DNA of 64,000 nucleotides from JAFGVL01 sp964546015 (GTDB lineage: Bacteria; Bacteroidota; Bacteroidia; Bacteroidales; Paludibacteraceae): contig CAZJHO010000005.1 of NCBI GenBank assembly GCA_964546015.1, positions 132,984 through 196,983 on the forward strand, read 5' to 3'. The position numbers and the translations under genes were made by a program. The notes under the pieces were generated by a model that had not been told where the DNA came from, did no database searches, and worked only from the letters and a program-made list of their open reading frames with translations. Positions 27,301 through 35,130 of the stretch are shown here, in pieces (positions within the stretch are counted from its first letter, which is position 1; each line of letters opens with the position of its first letter).

Positions 27301-28625
27301 GGGCAACCATTGCACAAGTGTTGTATATGCTTGGCGTAGAGCCGGTGCGCGATGCATTTGGGCGTGTAACTGATTTGCGTCTTATCCCTTCTGCTGAATT
27401 AGGTCGTCCTCGCATTGATATAGTAGTGCAAACTTCGGGACAATTTCGTGATTTGGCAGCCTCGCGCTTGGCTTTAATTAATAGAGCAGTAGAAATGGCT
27501 GCCGCTTCTACAGGTGATAAATACGAAAATCAAGTAACCGTAAGTGCGGTCGAAACCGAGCGGCAGTTAGTAGAGCAAGGCATGTCGCCCAAAGAAGCCC
27601 GCGAACTATCGACTGCACGCGTGTTTGGCGGCGTAAACGGAAATTACGGAACAGGTATTATGGGTATGGTAGAGCGTGGTGACCGCTGGGAAAATGAAAG
27701 TGAAATTGCTGATGTTTACCTTAATAATATGGGCGCTATTTATGGTAGTGAAAAAGATTGGGGTAAATTTAACGCAGGATTGCTTCGTGCGGTACTTCAT
27801 AATACCAATGTGGTAATTCAGCCACGCCAAAATAACACTTGGGGTGCTTTGAGTTTAGACCATGTGTACGAATTTATGGGTGGCATGAATTTAACAGTTC
27901 GTCAGGTAACGGGCAAAGATCCTGAAAGCTATTTTGCCGACTACCGCAATAGGAATAATGTACGCATTCAAGATTTGAAGGAAGCAGTAGGAGTGGAAGC
28001 CCGTTCTACTATTTTCAATCCGACTTATATTAAAGAACAAATGAAAGGCGGAGCTTCGAGCGCCTCGCAATTCAGCGAAGTGATTAAAAATACTTACGGG
28101 TGGAATGTGATGAAGCCATCAACTATTGATAATGAGATGTGGAATAAAATTTACTCGGTATATGTAAAAGACGAGTATAATTTGAATGTGCAAGAATTCT
28201 TTAAAAGTCAAAATCCTGCCGCTCTCGAAGAAATGACGGGTATTATGATGGAATCGGCTCGCAAAGGCATGTGGAAAGCAAGTCCTGAGCAACTCAAAGT
28301 AGTAGCGGAACTTCATACTGATATAGTGAAACAATTTGGGGCAAGCGGTGGCAGCTTTACAGCTCAAAATTCAAAATTGCAGGATTATATTTCGCAAAAA
28401 GTGGATAACCAAGCTGTAGCTAGTGTTTATAAAAAACAAATGCAGCAAATGTTAGTATCATCGTCTGATGCCGACCAAAAGCAAGGCGTAACCATGAAAA
28501 AGCAAAAGATGCAAAATCAAGGTGAAGAAGAAAAAACAATTTTCGATGATTGGGTTATTATAGGAGTTGTATTGATGGTATTTATAGGCTTGATAGTAAT
28601 GGTTCGCCAACGCCGGAAAAAGTAA
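24396..28625 (+). CDS. hmuS: HmuS-like CobN/BchH-family chelatase, membrane-anchored
   Basis: A 1409-residue protein (start ATG 24396; the frame is open further but MKKKILLILATL begins a proper membrane anchor). Helix 1 is at residues 4-24 and a second helix ends the protein (VIIGVVLMVFIGLIVMV, then RQRRKK). Between them is the large subunit fold of cobalt/magnesium chelatases (APKIAIIGGMSDPFGENCDNLD; VMIHFGTHGSLEFTPSKQVALSNNDWPDRLVG; GVNGNYGTGIMGMVERGDRWENESEIADVYLNNMG). A low-complexity linker at about 800-900 is rich in Met, Lys and Gln. Databases often call this CobN, but the anchors, the partners HmuTUV and the operator shared with hmuR identify HmuS, which acts on heme in anaerobic Bacteroidetes (reported as a dechelatase). 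Confidence 0.85.
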   Translation: MKKKILLILATLVSIVVLFFIYNIYFSTTKIALVNFQKFQVAELIKSNEDDFISVEEVSIEELDKLRKYDAVLVWGMGMRITAEQRELIQKAASKTAIYTMAATNPENNICSIDSLKLKIIKEYIDNGGSKNNANLFRYIRKEIDRKKFFVVEPEAPTEKPSDVLYYLDKNKYFKTVVEFEEYLRQEKIFRLNAPKIAIIGGMSDPFGENCDNLDSLILSFQRSGVNVYPVASMMKRLAFLQEINPDAVIYMPHGRLSMMMPDAAVKWFKERNIPLFGALTTMQPADEWTKDPQGMMGGFLSQSVVMPELDGAIYPYVINAQYVDKNGLYLFKTIPERLKSFTRLVNNFISLKKKNNADKRVAIYYFKGVGQQTLTAQGLETVPSLYNLLKKLKVEGYKVDNLPENEKAFEALLQKQGSVLGAYAKGAFDNFLKNGNPALIEKHEYEAWIKQSLPDSLYNDVVKNYGEAPGDYMSVSENGKNYLAVARIQLGNIVLLPQPMAGLGDDAFKIVHGTKLAPPHTYIASYLWTQYGFKADVMIHFGTHGSLEFTPSKQVALSNNDWPDRLVGTVPHFYYYSIGNVGESMMAKRRSYATLVSYLTPPFMESNMRGMFASLNDRIRAYNKASENDKNRTSLAVKKVVVQMGLHRDLKLDSILNKPYTAEQIEQIDNFAEEIANEKIVGHLYTTGVLYEKTQIQSTVMAMSADPIAYSLAALDKQRKRVTDAQLKNKVFFTDKYLNPAKRLVNQVLAGKRVDSTLICSVAGISTEELTNAHNILKPKKGGMAAMMQGGNVDTKNMDSRMKEAVKKGKHPSWVPKIGSSPGGATKTLQTQAQPVQMPKPDKNEPVKEQKQYAQAIVEVERTLNNIVQYKKSLENSPQVELDAIINALNGGYVAPSSGGDAVANPSAIPTGRNLYAVNAESTPSENAWYKGVELAKATIEQYRKQHNAYPHKVSYTFWSSEFIESEGATIAQVLYMLGVEPVRDAFGRVTDLRLIPSAELGRPRIDIVVQTSGQFRDLAASRLALINRAVEMAAASTGDKYENQVTVSAVETERQLVEQGMSPKEARELSTARVFGGVNGNYGTGIMGMVERGDRWENESEIADVYLNNMGAIYGSEKDWGKFNAGLLRAVLHNTNVVIQPRQNNTWGALSLDHVYEFMGGMNLTVRQVTGKDPESYFADYRNRNNVRIQDLKEAVGVEARSTIFNPTYIKEQMKGGASSASQFSEVIKNTYGWNVMKPSTIDNEMWNKIYSVYVKDEYNLNVQEFFKSQNPAALEEMTGIMMESARKGMWKASPEQLKVVAELHTDIVKQFGASGGSFTAQNSKLQDYISQKVDNQAVASVYKKQMQQMLVSSSDADQKQGVTMKKQKMQNQGEEEKTIFDDWVIIGVVLMVFIGLIVMVRQRRKK

Positions 28626-28645
28626 TTTGATAACAAGTATTTTTT

Positions 28646-29326
28646 ATGCAATTACTCTTCAATTTATTGGTTGTATTCATTGTGCTGAATTGTTTGTTCA
28701 AACTCAGCTTCCTGAAAGTTTGGCAAACAATTGTATTTGCGGCTTTATGTGCGGGTTTTATAATAGTTACTTACAACTTTGCTTCGCAGCAGTCCAAAAC
28801 AGAGCTTGCCGCTTATCTCAATAATCCGCAAATTATGAGTAATGTGGCTGTTTTGGTTACTATAGAATCAGCTATTTGTATAAGTTTTTGCATTGTTGCT
28901 ATCAAAGCTTTTTTCGGTAAACCATCTCGTTATTACAGCATATTAAAATGGTTTATCAGCCTGCTTATTTTTCCTGCTTTGTTTTATGCTCTTGCGCAAT
29001 TGATGTTTAGTTTTTCGGGTGTTTCGTTTGCGGTAGTAGGTTGGTCGGCAGCTGCGGTAGTAATGGTAGCTATGCCTTTGTTGAGCTATCTTATCAAAAA
29101 AGTGTTGCCCGAAGAAGATTTGAGGCTCGAAATACATTTTATGGTAAGTCTTGCCATTACTATTATCGGGTTGATATCCACTGTTAATGGCAATGTAACT
29201 TATGCAGTTGTAAAAGAGCCGTTCAACCTAAAAGCATTACTGTTATCGATAGGATTATTTGCAGTAACTTTTATTTTCGGCATTGTGTGGCATAAAATAA
29301 AATTCAGAATAAAAAAACCTTTTTAA
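28646..29326 (+). CDS. hmuT: HmuT-like integral membrane protein
   Basis: A 226-residue protein with about six or seven hydrophobic helices (LLFNLLVVFIVLNCLF, IVFAALCAGFIIVTY, VAVLVTIESAICISFCIVAI, WFISLLIFPALFYALAQLMF, WSAAAVVMVAMPLLSYL, MVSLAITIIGLIS, ALLLSIGLFAVTFIFG). No recognised motif. It starts 20 bp after hmuS and precedes the HmuU/HmuV pair, the position of hmuT in the Porphyromonas/Bacteroides hmuYRSTUV operons. The role is unknown; the name is by position. Confidence 0.7.
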   Translation: MQLLFNLLVVFIVLNCLFKLSFLKVWQTIVFAALCAGFIIVTYNFASQQSKTELAAYLNNPQIMSNVAVLVTIESAICISFCIVAIKAFFGKPSRYYSILKWFISLLIFPALFYALAQLMFSFSGVSFAVVGWSAAAVVMVAMPLLSYLIKKVLPEEDLRLEIHFMVSLAITIIGLISTVNGNVTYAVVKEPFNLKALLLSIGLFAVTFIFGIVWHKIKFRIKKPF

Positions 29327-29335
29327 TAAATAAAT

Positions 29336-29395
29336 TGAGTTGACAAGATACGGATAAACGAATTTAATTTTAGAATCAAAGCAACTCGTGTCTCG
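29336..29395. repeat. Quasi-palindrome in the hmuT-hmuU gap
   Basis: The arm starting GAGTTGACAAGATACGG (29338) and the arm GCAACTCGTGTCTCGTAACT (about 29380-29399) are imperfectly complementary, built on the word GAGACACGAG. It fills the 89-bp gap between the two genes. Confidence 0.45.
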
Positions 29396-29415
29396 TAACT
29401 ATTAAACCAAGAATC

Positions 29416-30018
29416 ATGGAAATAATTTCGAAAGCCTTATTTTGGGTAGCTAACAGCTTGCTTATCCCTGACATCATTATTTTACTTTTCTTATTCGGAC
29501 GCTCGTTGTTGCTGATAGGTAGTTTTTACAACCAGTTTATGGTGAAACGCCGAAGCGACAAAGCCATGAACGACAAAATAAAAAACATTAACCATACCTC
29601 TGTTAATGAGTTGAAAGCAGCATTACCCGAAAAAGACAATTCATTATTTATAAAATATTTGAGGGATTTGCTTAATAATCCTGCCAACGAAGCCTACTCC
29701 GATTTCTTAATTTCTAATTTTGAGAACGAAGCCGAAAAAGATATTGCCTTATCCAAGCTATTGGCAAAAATGGGTCCCGTACTCGGACTGATAGGAACGC
29801 TTATTGCCATGAGTCCGGCTTTAGTTGGACTGTCCGCAGGTGATATTTCGGGTATGGCTTACAATATGCAGGTGGTTTTTGCCACAACGGTAGTTGGATT
29901 GGTGGTGAGTGCTATAGGTTTGGTAACCTTACAGTTCAAACAACGATGGTATGCCAAAGATGTTAATAACCTGGACTATGTGGCAAGAGTATTAATCGAA
30001 AAAAATGCAAAGAAATGA
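29416..30018 (+). CDS. hmuU: HmuU-like MotA/TolQ/ExbB proton channel protein
   Basis: A 200-residue protein of the MotA/TolQ/ExbB family: an N-terminal helix (SLLIPDIIILLFLFGRSLLLIG), a cytosolic stretch and two C-terminal helices including LAKMGPVLGLIGTLIAMSPALVGLSAGDISGMAYNMQVVFATTVVGLVVSAIGLV, the signature of the channel core. It probably converts proton flow into work on HmuS or the receptor. It overlaps hmuV by 4 bp (ATGA), indicating translational coupling. Confidence 0.85.
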   Translation: MEIISKALFWVANSLLIPDIIILLFLFGRSLLLIGSFYNQFMVKRRSDKAMNDKIKNINHTSVNELKAALPEKDNSLFIKYLRDLLNNPANEAYSDFLISNFENEAEKDIALSKLLAKMGPVLGLIGTLIAMSPALVGLSAGDISGMAYNMQVVFATTVVGLVVSAIGLVTLQFKQRWYAKDVNNLDYVARVLIEKNAKK

Positions 30019-30353
30019 GGCAAAAACAAAGACGAACCACAGGCTTCTCCAAAGAAGAAGATACCGACCCGCTAAGTGTGGTGGTAAACTTGTTTGATGT
30101 GGCAATGGTATTTGCCGTAGCCCTTATGGTGGCAATGGTGATGCACATGAATATGACCGAGGTTTTTACCAAAGAGGATTATACTATCGTGAAAAATCCG
30201 GGTAAGGAAAATATGGAAATTATTACTAAAGAAGGTAATAAGATAGAACGATACACACCTTCTGCACCAACTAATACCAATGGTAAACAGGGTAAAAAAG
30301 TAGGTATTGCCTATGAGTTGGAGAATGGTGAGATTATTTATGTGCCGGAGTAG
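30015..30353 (+). CDS. hmuV: HmuV-like DUF2149 protein
   Basis: A 112-residue protein with a short basic N-terminus (RQKQRRTTGFSKEEDTDPLSVVVNLFDVAMVFAVALMVAMVM), a single membrane helix and a small periplasmic domain ending in GIAYELENGEIIYVPE, the layout of an ExbD/TolR-like partner for a TolQ-type channel and the definition of DUF2149. The start codon overlaps the hmuU stop. It ends the hmuSTUV transcript and is convergent with the AraC gene, with only 40 bp between them. Confidence 0.8.
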   Translation: MRQKQRRTTGFSKEEDTDPLSVVVNLFDVAMVFAVALMVAMVMHMNMTEVFTKEDYTIVKNPGKENMEIITKEGNKIERYTPSAPTNTNGKQGKKVGIAYELENGEIIYVPE

Positions 30354-30393
30354 AATTAGCATAAAAATTATTAGTTTAAAGATAATTTGTTCT

Positions 30394-31395
30394 TTATACC
30401 TTTTCCAACATTTTGCTCGGCAATACTCCAAAATGCTTTTTAAAAGCACTTGTAAAGTGAGTGGCATTTTTATAACCAACACTTTCGGCAGCTTCAGTAA
30501 CAGTTGTTTTTCCTTCTAACAGAAGCTTCTTGGCATATTTCATGCGTGTTTCCTGTACATAACCATAAACCGTATAACCGAATACTTCTTTAAATACTTT
30601 TTTAAGCGTGCACTCATTTGTTCCGACTTTTAAAGCCAACTCTACCAGCGAACACGGATTGCTAATGTCTCTCATCAAAATTTCGCGGGCTTTGTAAATT
30701 TTCTCTATTTCGGTTCGTTTACACTTTTCCGCGACAGGTACAGGATTTTCCATCAATTGATTCAACTGCAAGTACAGTAGTTCTATTACTTTGCTCTCAA
30801 GTCGGATATTTTTAAGTGGGGTATCATGAGGACATTGCACGATGTCATTGATGATTTCGTGCATTTGCAGACTGATATTCATGCTTTGAGGATAAAGAGA
30901 GCCCGCTTGGTTTTGCTCTATTTGCTTTTTGAATATTGTCAGCAGTTTATCCGATGGCAGAAAGCGTTTGAAAAAATTAGGTGAAATATTTACCTCAAAG
31001 AAACTCCAATTGGAACATGATATACACTTAGAGCAGGCATTAGTAATGATTTTACCTTTATTATTGCTTGGAATGTAAATAATATTGTGACGGTTACAAT
31101 CCAATATAATATCGGACGAAATTTGGTCAAGTTGTAATATATTATTGCCTTGAAGCAAAAATATCATTTTCACAATCGGCTTCATGCCTTTGTTTTCAAA
31201 ATTCAAATTAAGATTTTGAGAAAGAGTTGTTTTGACGAAGTTAATTATAATGTCACTCCATTGAAAAGAGCGGATAGTTCCACTTCCAAGCATTTCGTCA
31301 AAATGATAATTCTTATCTTCGACTGGGACAGCATTTGTTTGTGCCGAATTGTGTTCGTAAGTAATTGAATTGTTGTTCTGTAGTAGTTCCAGCAT
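30394..31395 (-). CDS. AraC-family regulator, likely controlling heme uptake
   Basis: A 333-residue regulator. The C-terminal ~100 residues are the AraC double helix-turn-helix (REILMRDISNPCSLVELALKVGTNECTLKKVFKEVFGYTVYGYVQETRMKYAKKLLLEGKTTVTEAAESVGYKNATHFTSAFKKHFGVLPSKMLEKV). The N-terminal part is an undescribed sensing domain; a CSKCISCSN segment (Cys-X2-Cys-X2-Cys) could bind metal or sense redox. The frame is open to 31446, but its first 17 codons would be made of the operator repeats, so the ATG 31395 (MLELLQNNN) is used. The tandem repeats upstream of both hmuS and hmuR are its likely binding sites, including its own upstream region. Confidence 0.85.
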   Translation of the reverse strand: MLELLQNNNSITYEHNSAQTNAVPVEDKNYHFDEMLGSGTIRSFQWSDIIINFVKTTLSQNLNLNFENKGMKPIVKMIFLLQGNNILQLDQISSDIILDCNRHNIIYIPSNNKGKIITNACSKCISCSNWSFFEVNISPNFFKRFLPSDKLLTIFKKQIEQNQAGSLYPQSMNISLQMHEIINDIVQCPHDTPLKNIRLESKVIELLYLQLNQLMENPVPVAEKCKRTEIEKIYKAREILMRDISNPCSLVELALKVGTNECTLKKVFKEVFGYTVYGYVQETRMKYAKKLLLEGKTTVTEAAESVGYKNATHFTSAFKKHFGVLPSKMLEKV

Positions 31396-31400
31396 TTTAT

Positions 31401-31469
31401 TATTTCCGTTTTGCGTCAGTTTCATTCCGTTTTGCGTTACACGCACACCGATAGCCTTCTCTACCTTTG
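31401..31469 (+). promoter_or_regulatory. Tandem operator and promoter of hmuR
   Basis: Two copies of the unit seen at 24300 (TTCCGTTTTGCGTCAG ending 31419; TTCATTCCGTTTTGCGTTAC ending 31440). The -7 box TACCTTTG (31462-31469) follows after 21 nt, exactly as at hmuS. The repeats also lie immediately upstream of the divergent AraC gene. Confidence 0.8.
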
Positions 31470-31553
31470 CACAGGTTTTACAAAAGTAACTCCTTTGTTT
31501 TCAACAACAAATCACGATAAATAGGTAATTTTTACTTCAAAACTCATTATTTT

Positions 31554-33794
31554 ATGAAAAAAGTATTTTTTTTGTTTTTGACCATATTGTTATGTTATTA
31601 TTCTTATTCTCAAAATATTATCAAAGGAAGAATTGTAGATGAAGAAACAAATGAACCGGTCGAAGACGCTATTCTGACTTCGCATCGTTCAAAAAAGTTT
31701 ATAACGAAAACTGATTCGGCAGGTTTTTATTCATTCGATATCGGTACTGGCAAAGAAGCCGATGTTCTTATCAGCCATATTCAATATGAAAAGAAACAGC
31801 TAATGCTGAAAACCAATGATAACAAAATAACTACACTTACACCTTTTTCACATATGATTGATGCGATTGTAGTTACAGGACAACATAGTCCTCAATCGCT
31901 CAAAAATTCGGTTTACAGCGTGCGTGTTATCAATGAAGAAAAAATACAAATGCGTGCCGCTAATAATGTTGCAGATGTTTTGAATACTGAATTAGGGGTT
32001 CGCTTTACAAACGATTTGGCATTAGGCGAAACCAAAATTTCGTTGATGGGAATGGACGGACAGAATGTAAAAATCCTTTTAGATGGCATTCCGTTGCTGG
32101 ATAGAGGCGATAGCCGTCAAAGTCTTGGTCAAATTGATGTGAACAGCATTGAGCGTATCGAAATTGTCGAAGGTCCGATGTCTGTTATTTATGGTAGTGA
32201 TGCCTTGGCAGGCGTTATTAACATCATTACTAAAAAAGGTCGTGGACACAAACTTTCAATCAACGCTCATATTCAGGAAGAAAGCGTTGGTAATGAATAT
32301 AACTTCCTAACAGATGAAGGTGTACACAACGAAAGTTTGAATGTGGGATGGAGCAACGATCATTGGCGAATATCGGCTGGTGGTTCGCGTAATGAATTTG
32401 GTGGTTGGGCAAATGGAAAAACTGATCGTTCTAAGTATTGGCAGCCTAAAACCCAATACTTGGGAAATGGAACACTCGGTTATAACAAAAGCGGTTTTAA
32501 TGTTTGGTATCGCTTAGACTACGCTTACGAAGACCTCTATACGCCTGCTCCTTATAGCACGCTTACATATAATGTCGTAGATCGTGATTTTATAACCAAT
32601 CGATACACACATCAGCTGCAAGCCGACTGGCGCATAAAATCTTCATTTATAATAAATGCAGCAGCTTCATATCAGCATTACACGCGCGATTCTAAAGCAT
32701 ACAATGTAAATGTGCAAACCAAAGAAGAGAATCTTATTTCGGATATCCAAACAGCACTGTTTAACTCGATTTATTTCCGCACAACTGCGGCATGGACACT
32801 CAATAAATGGCTTTCGTTACAACCGGGTATCGACTTTAAAAAAGATGAAGGGAGCGGTGAGCGTATTGAAGGAAAACCTTCCATAACTGACTATGCAGCG
32901 TATGTTTCGGCAGAAGTGAAGCCGCTTTCTTGGATGAATATCCGCCCTGGTTTGCGGTTTATATACAATACTGAGTATGATGCACCTCCTGCTGTTCCGT
33001 CAATCAATACCAAATTTATTTTGAATAAGTTTTGGGACTTGCGTTTAGGATATGGTTATGGTTTCCGTGCCCCTTCTATCAATGAATTATATTTTTCATT
33101 TCACGACACTAACCACAATATTGATGGTAATACCGACTTGAAAGCCGAATATTCGAACAGTTTTACTGCTTCGTTAGCTTGGAGCAAAAAGTTTGGGACA
33201 CATGTGCGGTTAGCTTCGACTTTGAGCGGTTTCTACAATGACTTTAATGATAAAATAGACCTTGCCGAACGAACAGACATTTCCGGTTATTATAAGTATG
33301 TGAACATCGACCGGTATAAAACAACCGGTGGAACTTGGGCAAATTCACTCAACTATAAAAATTTGAGTTTTGTACTTGGATTCTCCTATATTGGATATTA
33401 TAATGAATTTGAAAGAGTTGAGTTGGCGGACGGTTCATCGCCTGAATTTACATGGTCGCCCGAAGTAAATTCTACTCTTACTTATAATTTCCCAAAATTG
33501 AAAGGGAAAGTTTCCTTGTTTTATAAATACACAGGTAAATATGATAAATACCAATTAGATAGTAATAATCAAATGTACCTGTCTACCCGTCAAGCCTATA
33601 ATTGGTTGGACTTAACTTTGAGTAAAGAAATTATTAAAGGGCTGAGTGCAACCGCAGGAGTGAAAAACATCTTAAATGTAAAAACAGTGGATGATACTAC
33701 CATTGGTACAGGACACAGTAGTGGAAATGGTAGCGTTTCGGTAGCCTATGGAACATCTTTCTTTTTTGGAATTAATTATTCTTTTAACAAATAA
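31554..33794 (+). CDS. hmuR: HmuR-like TonB-dependent heme receptor
   Basis: A 746-residue outer-membrane receptor: signal peptide (to about residue 19), a carboxypeptidase-regulatory-like beta domain (IIKGRIVDEETNEPVEDAIL, 22-100), the plug (DAIVVTGQHSPQSLKNSVYSVRVINEEKI; GPMSVIYGSDALAGVINIITKKG) and the barrel. A heme-receptor FRAP box (YGFRAPSINELYF) is at about residue 500, followed by GNTDLKAEY in the place of the NPNL box. It is followed by an HmuY-like gene and preceded by the operator shared with hmuS. The ligand is presumed to be heme. Confidence 0.87.
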   Translation: MKKVFFLFLTILLCYYSYSQNIIKGRIVDEETNEPVEDAILTSHRSKKFITKTDSAGFYSFDIGTGKEADVLISHIQYEKKQLMLKTNDNKITTLTPFSHMIDAIVVTGQHSPQSLKNSVYSVRVINEEKIQMRAANNVADVLNTELGVRFTNDLALGETKISLMGMDGQNVKILLDGIPLLDRGDSRQSLGQIDVNSIERIEIVEGPMSVIYGSDALAGVINIITKKGRGHKLSINAHIQEESVGNEYNFLTDEGVHNESLNVGWSNDHWRISAGGSRNEFGGWANGKTDRSKYWQPKTQYLGNGTLGYNKSGFNVWYRLDYAYEDLYTPAPYSTLTYNVVDRDFITNRYTHQLQADWRIKSSFIINAAASYQHYTRDSKAYNVNVQTKEENLISDIQTALFNSIYFRTTAAWTLNKWLSLQPGIDFKKDEGSGERIEGKPSITDYAAYVSAEVKPLSWMNIRPGLRFIYNTEYDAPPAVPSINTKFILNKFWDLRLGYGYGFRAPSINELYFSFHDTNHNIDGNTDLKAEYSNSFTASLAWSKKFGTHVRLASTLSGFYNDFNDKIDLAERTDISGYYKYVNIDRYKTTGGTWANSLNYKNLSFVLGFSYIGYYNEFERVELADGSSPEFTWSPEVNSTLTYNFPKLKGKVSLFYKYTGKYDKYQLDSNNQMYLSTRQAYNWLDLTLSKEIIKGLSATAGVKNILNVKTVDDTTIGTGHSSGNGSVSVAYGTSFFFGINYSFNK

Positions 33795-33814
33795 TCAATT
33801 AAATTTTAATCAAA

Positions 33815-34843
33815 ATGAAGAAAAAATTGTCTTTTTTATTCGTAGCGGCATTTTTCGCCGCAACATTTATGTCATGTAATGATGATAACGACGATTCTAT
33901 GCCGGTGATTAAACCATCGGATGGTTTAGTAATGACCCTTAATGGCGGACAAGGCGGAGCTGCTGCCGAAAACTCCGTATTTGTCGATTTCAGTGCCGAC
34001 CGTCAGGACAGCATTAAGCGTTCATCGTGGGACTTAGGTTTTTATTGTGCAAGCGATTATCGCGTGATTATTAATCACACTTCGGGTTCGGTAGCTCAAG
34101 TTATTGAGAAAACAGACATTAATAGTGTTACCGAAGCTGATGCAGCTCCTTTTACCGATAATCTGACTTTTACACAAACAGGCAATCTGGCTAATATGGA
34201 CGATGTGGATGGTGATTTGACAAAAACGGTTATAGCAGCCGTTTCGGCAACTGATAACGAGAACAAAGTATATATCGTTCGTAGCGGAGCAAAACTCAAT
34301 GCCAATGCGGAATTGATGAAAGTACGCATCCTTCGTAATGGCAACGGATATACACTTCAATATGCCAAATTAACCGAAACAAGTTTTAAAACAATGACTG
34401 TTGGCAAAGACAGCAACAAAAATTTTGTATATGTTTCATTTGATAATGGCATTGTGAATGTTGAGCCCGGAAAAACTAATTGGGATATTGAGTGGACGGC
34501 TTCTACTTATAAGTCGGGAACGGTAGCTTATTTTTATTCAGATTATGTATACATTAATTCGTATGGAGGTGTAAAAGTAGCCGAAGTGTTTACTTCAACT
34601 ATCGATTTTGTCGATTTTTCGTTAGTAAATGTAACCTCTGATATGTTTAATAATAGCATTCGCAATCTTATAGGGAGTAATTGGCGTTCGACTAACCCTG
34701 CGACAGGTGTAAAAACCGACCGTTTCTATGTTATTCAAGACCCTGCGGGAAATATTTATAAACTTCGTTTCTTAAAAGTAGGTATTAATAATGATGGAGG
34801 TGTGCGTGGCTATCCTCAAATCGAATATCAATTAGTAAAATAA
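33815..34843 (+). CDS. hmuY: HmuY-family heme-binding lipoprotein
   Basis: A 342-residue lipoprotein with lipidated Cys21 in FMSC followed by NDDNDD, an acidic surface-export type start. The body contains the HmuY family segments (VFVDFSADRQDSIKRSSWDLGFYCASDYRVIIN; WDIEWTASTYKSGTVAYFYSDYVYINSYGGVKVAEVFTS; FYVIQDPAGNIYKLRFLKVGINNDGGVRGYPQIEYQLV). HmuY proteins take heme from host or environmental carriers and hand it to HmuR. It is longer than P. gingivalis HmuY, with a larger middle insert at about 95-190. The gene lies 20 bp after hmuR in the same transcript. Confidence 0.87.
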   Translation: MKKKLSFLFVAAFFAATFMSCNDDNDDSMPVIKPSDGLVMTLNGGQGGAAAENSVFVDFSADRQDSIKRSSWDLGFYCASDYRVIINHTSGSVAQVIEKTDINSVTEADAAPFTDNLTFTQTGNLANMDDVDGDLTKTVIAAVSATDNENKVYIVRSGAKLNANAELMKVRILRNGNGYTLQYAKLTETSFKTMTVGKDSNKNFVYVSFDNGIVNVEPGKTNWDIEWTASTYKSGTVAYFYSDYVYINSYGGVKVAEVFTSTIDFVDFSLVNVTSDMFNNSIRNLIGSNWRSTNPATGVKTDRFYVIQDPAGNIYKLRFLKVGINNDGGVRGYPQIEYQLVK

Positions 34844-34867
34844 AGGAAACACTTTTTCCTTAAAATT

Positions 34868-34945
34868 TCGGGAACCTTTCGCTCCTTCTGCTTAGCCTTT
34901 GCACAGGATTACACCGCAGAGTTTGATTGGTTCCCGATTTTTTTT
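34868..34945 (+). terminator. Terminator after hmuY
   Basis: TCGGGAACC (34868-34876) and GGTTCCCGA (34929-34937) pair perfectly across a 52-nt loop, followed by eight T. The loop is unusually long for an intrinsic terminator and may have its own fold. Confidence 0.6.
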
Positions 34946-35054
34946 GTTGATAGAACGGAGCTTATATAAAAGCTATACGATTTAAAGTTGCATGTATTTA
35001 TAATAAAAAAATATAAAATGTTTTTTTATGGTAATTTCAACTTCTAAAAACATA

Positions 35055-35084
35055 TTGTCGTGTCGCTTAAAATAGCTAACTTTG
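35055..35084 (+). promoter_or_regulatory. Promoter of the fumarase gene
   Basis: TTG (35055-35057), 19 nt and TAACTTTG (35077-35084) match the Bacteroidetes consensus. The start codon is 46 bp past the box. Confidence 0.75.
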
Positions 35085-35130
35085 TCCGATTTTTATTTTC
35101 CCCGGGTTTATATATTGAAATTAATCGAAT

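Noticed and set aside
31396..31446. Longer N-terminus (MRVTQNGMKLTQNG...) for the AraC regulator
   Set aside because: Those codons are the operator repeats read backwards; the ATG at 31395 is the natural start.
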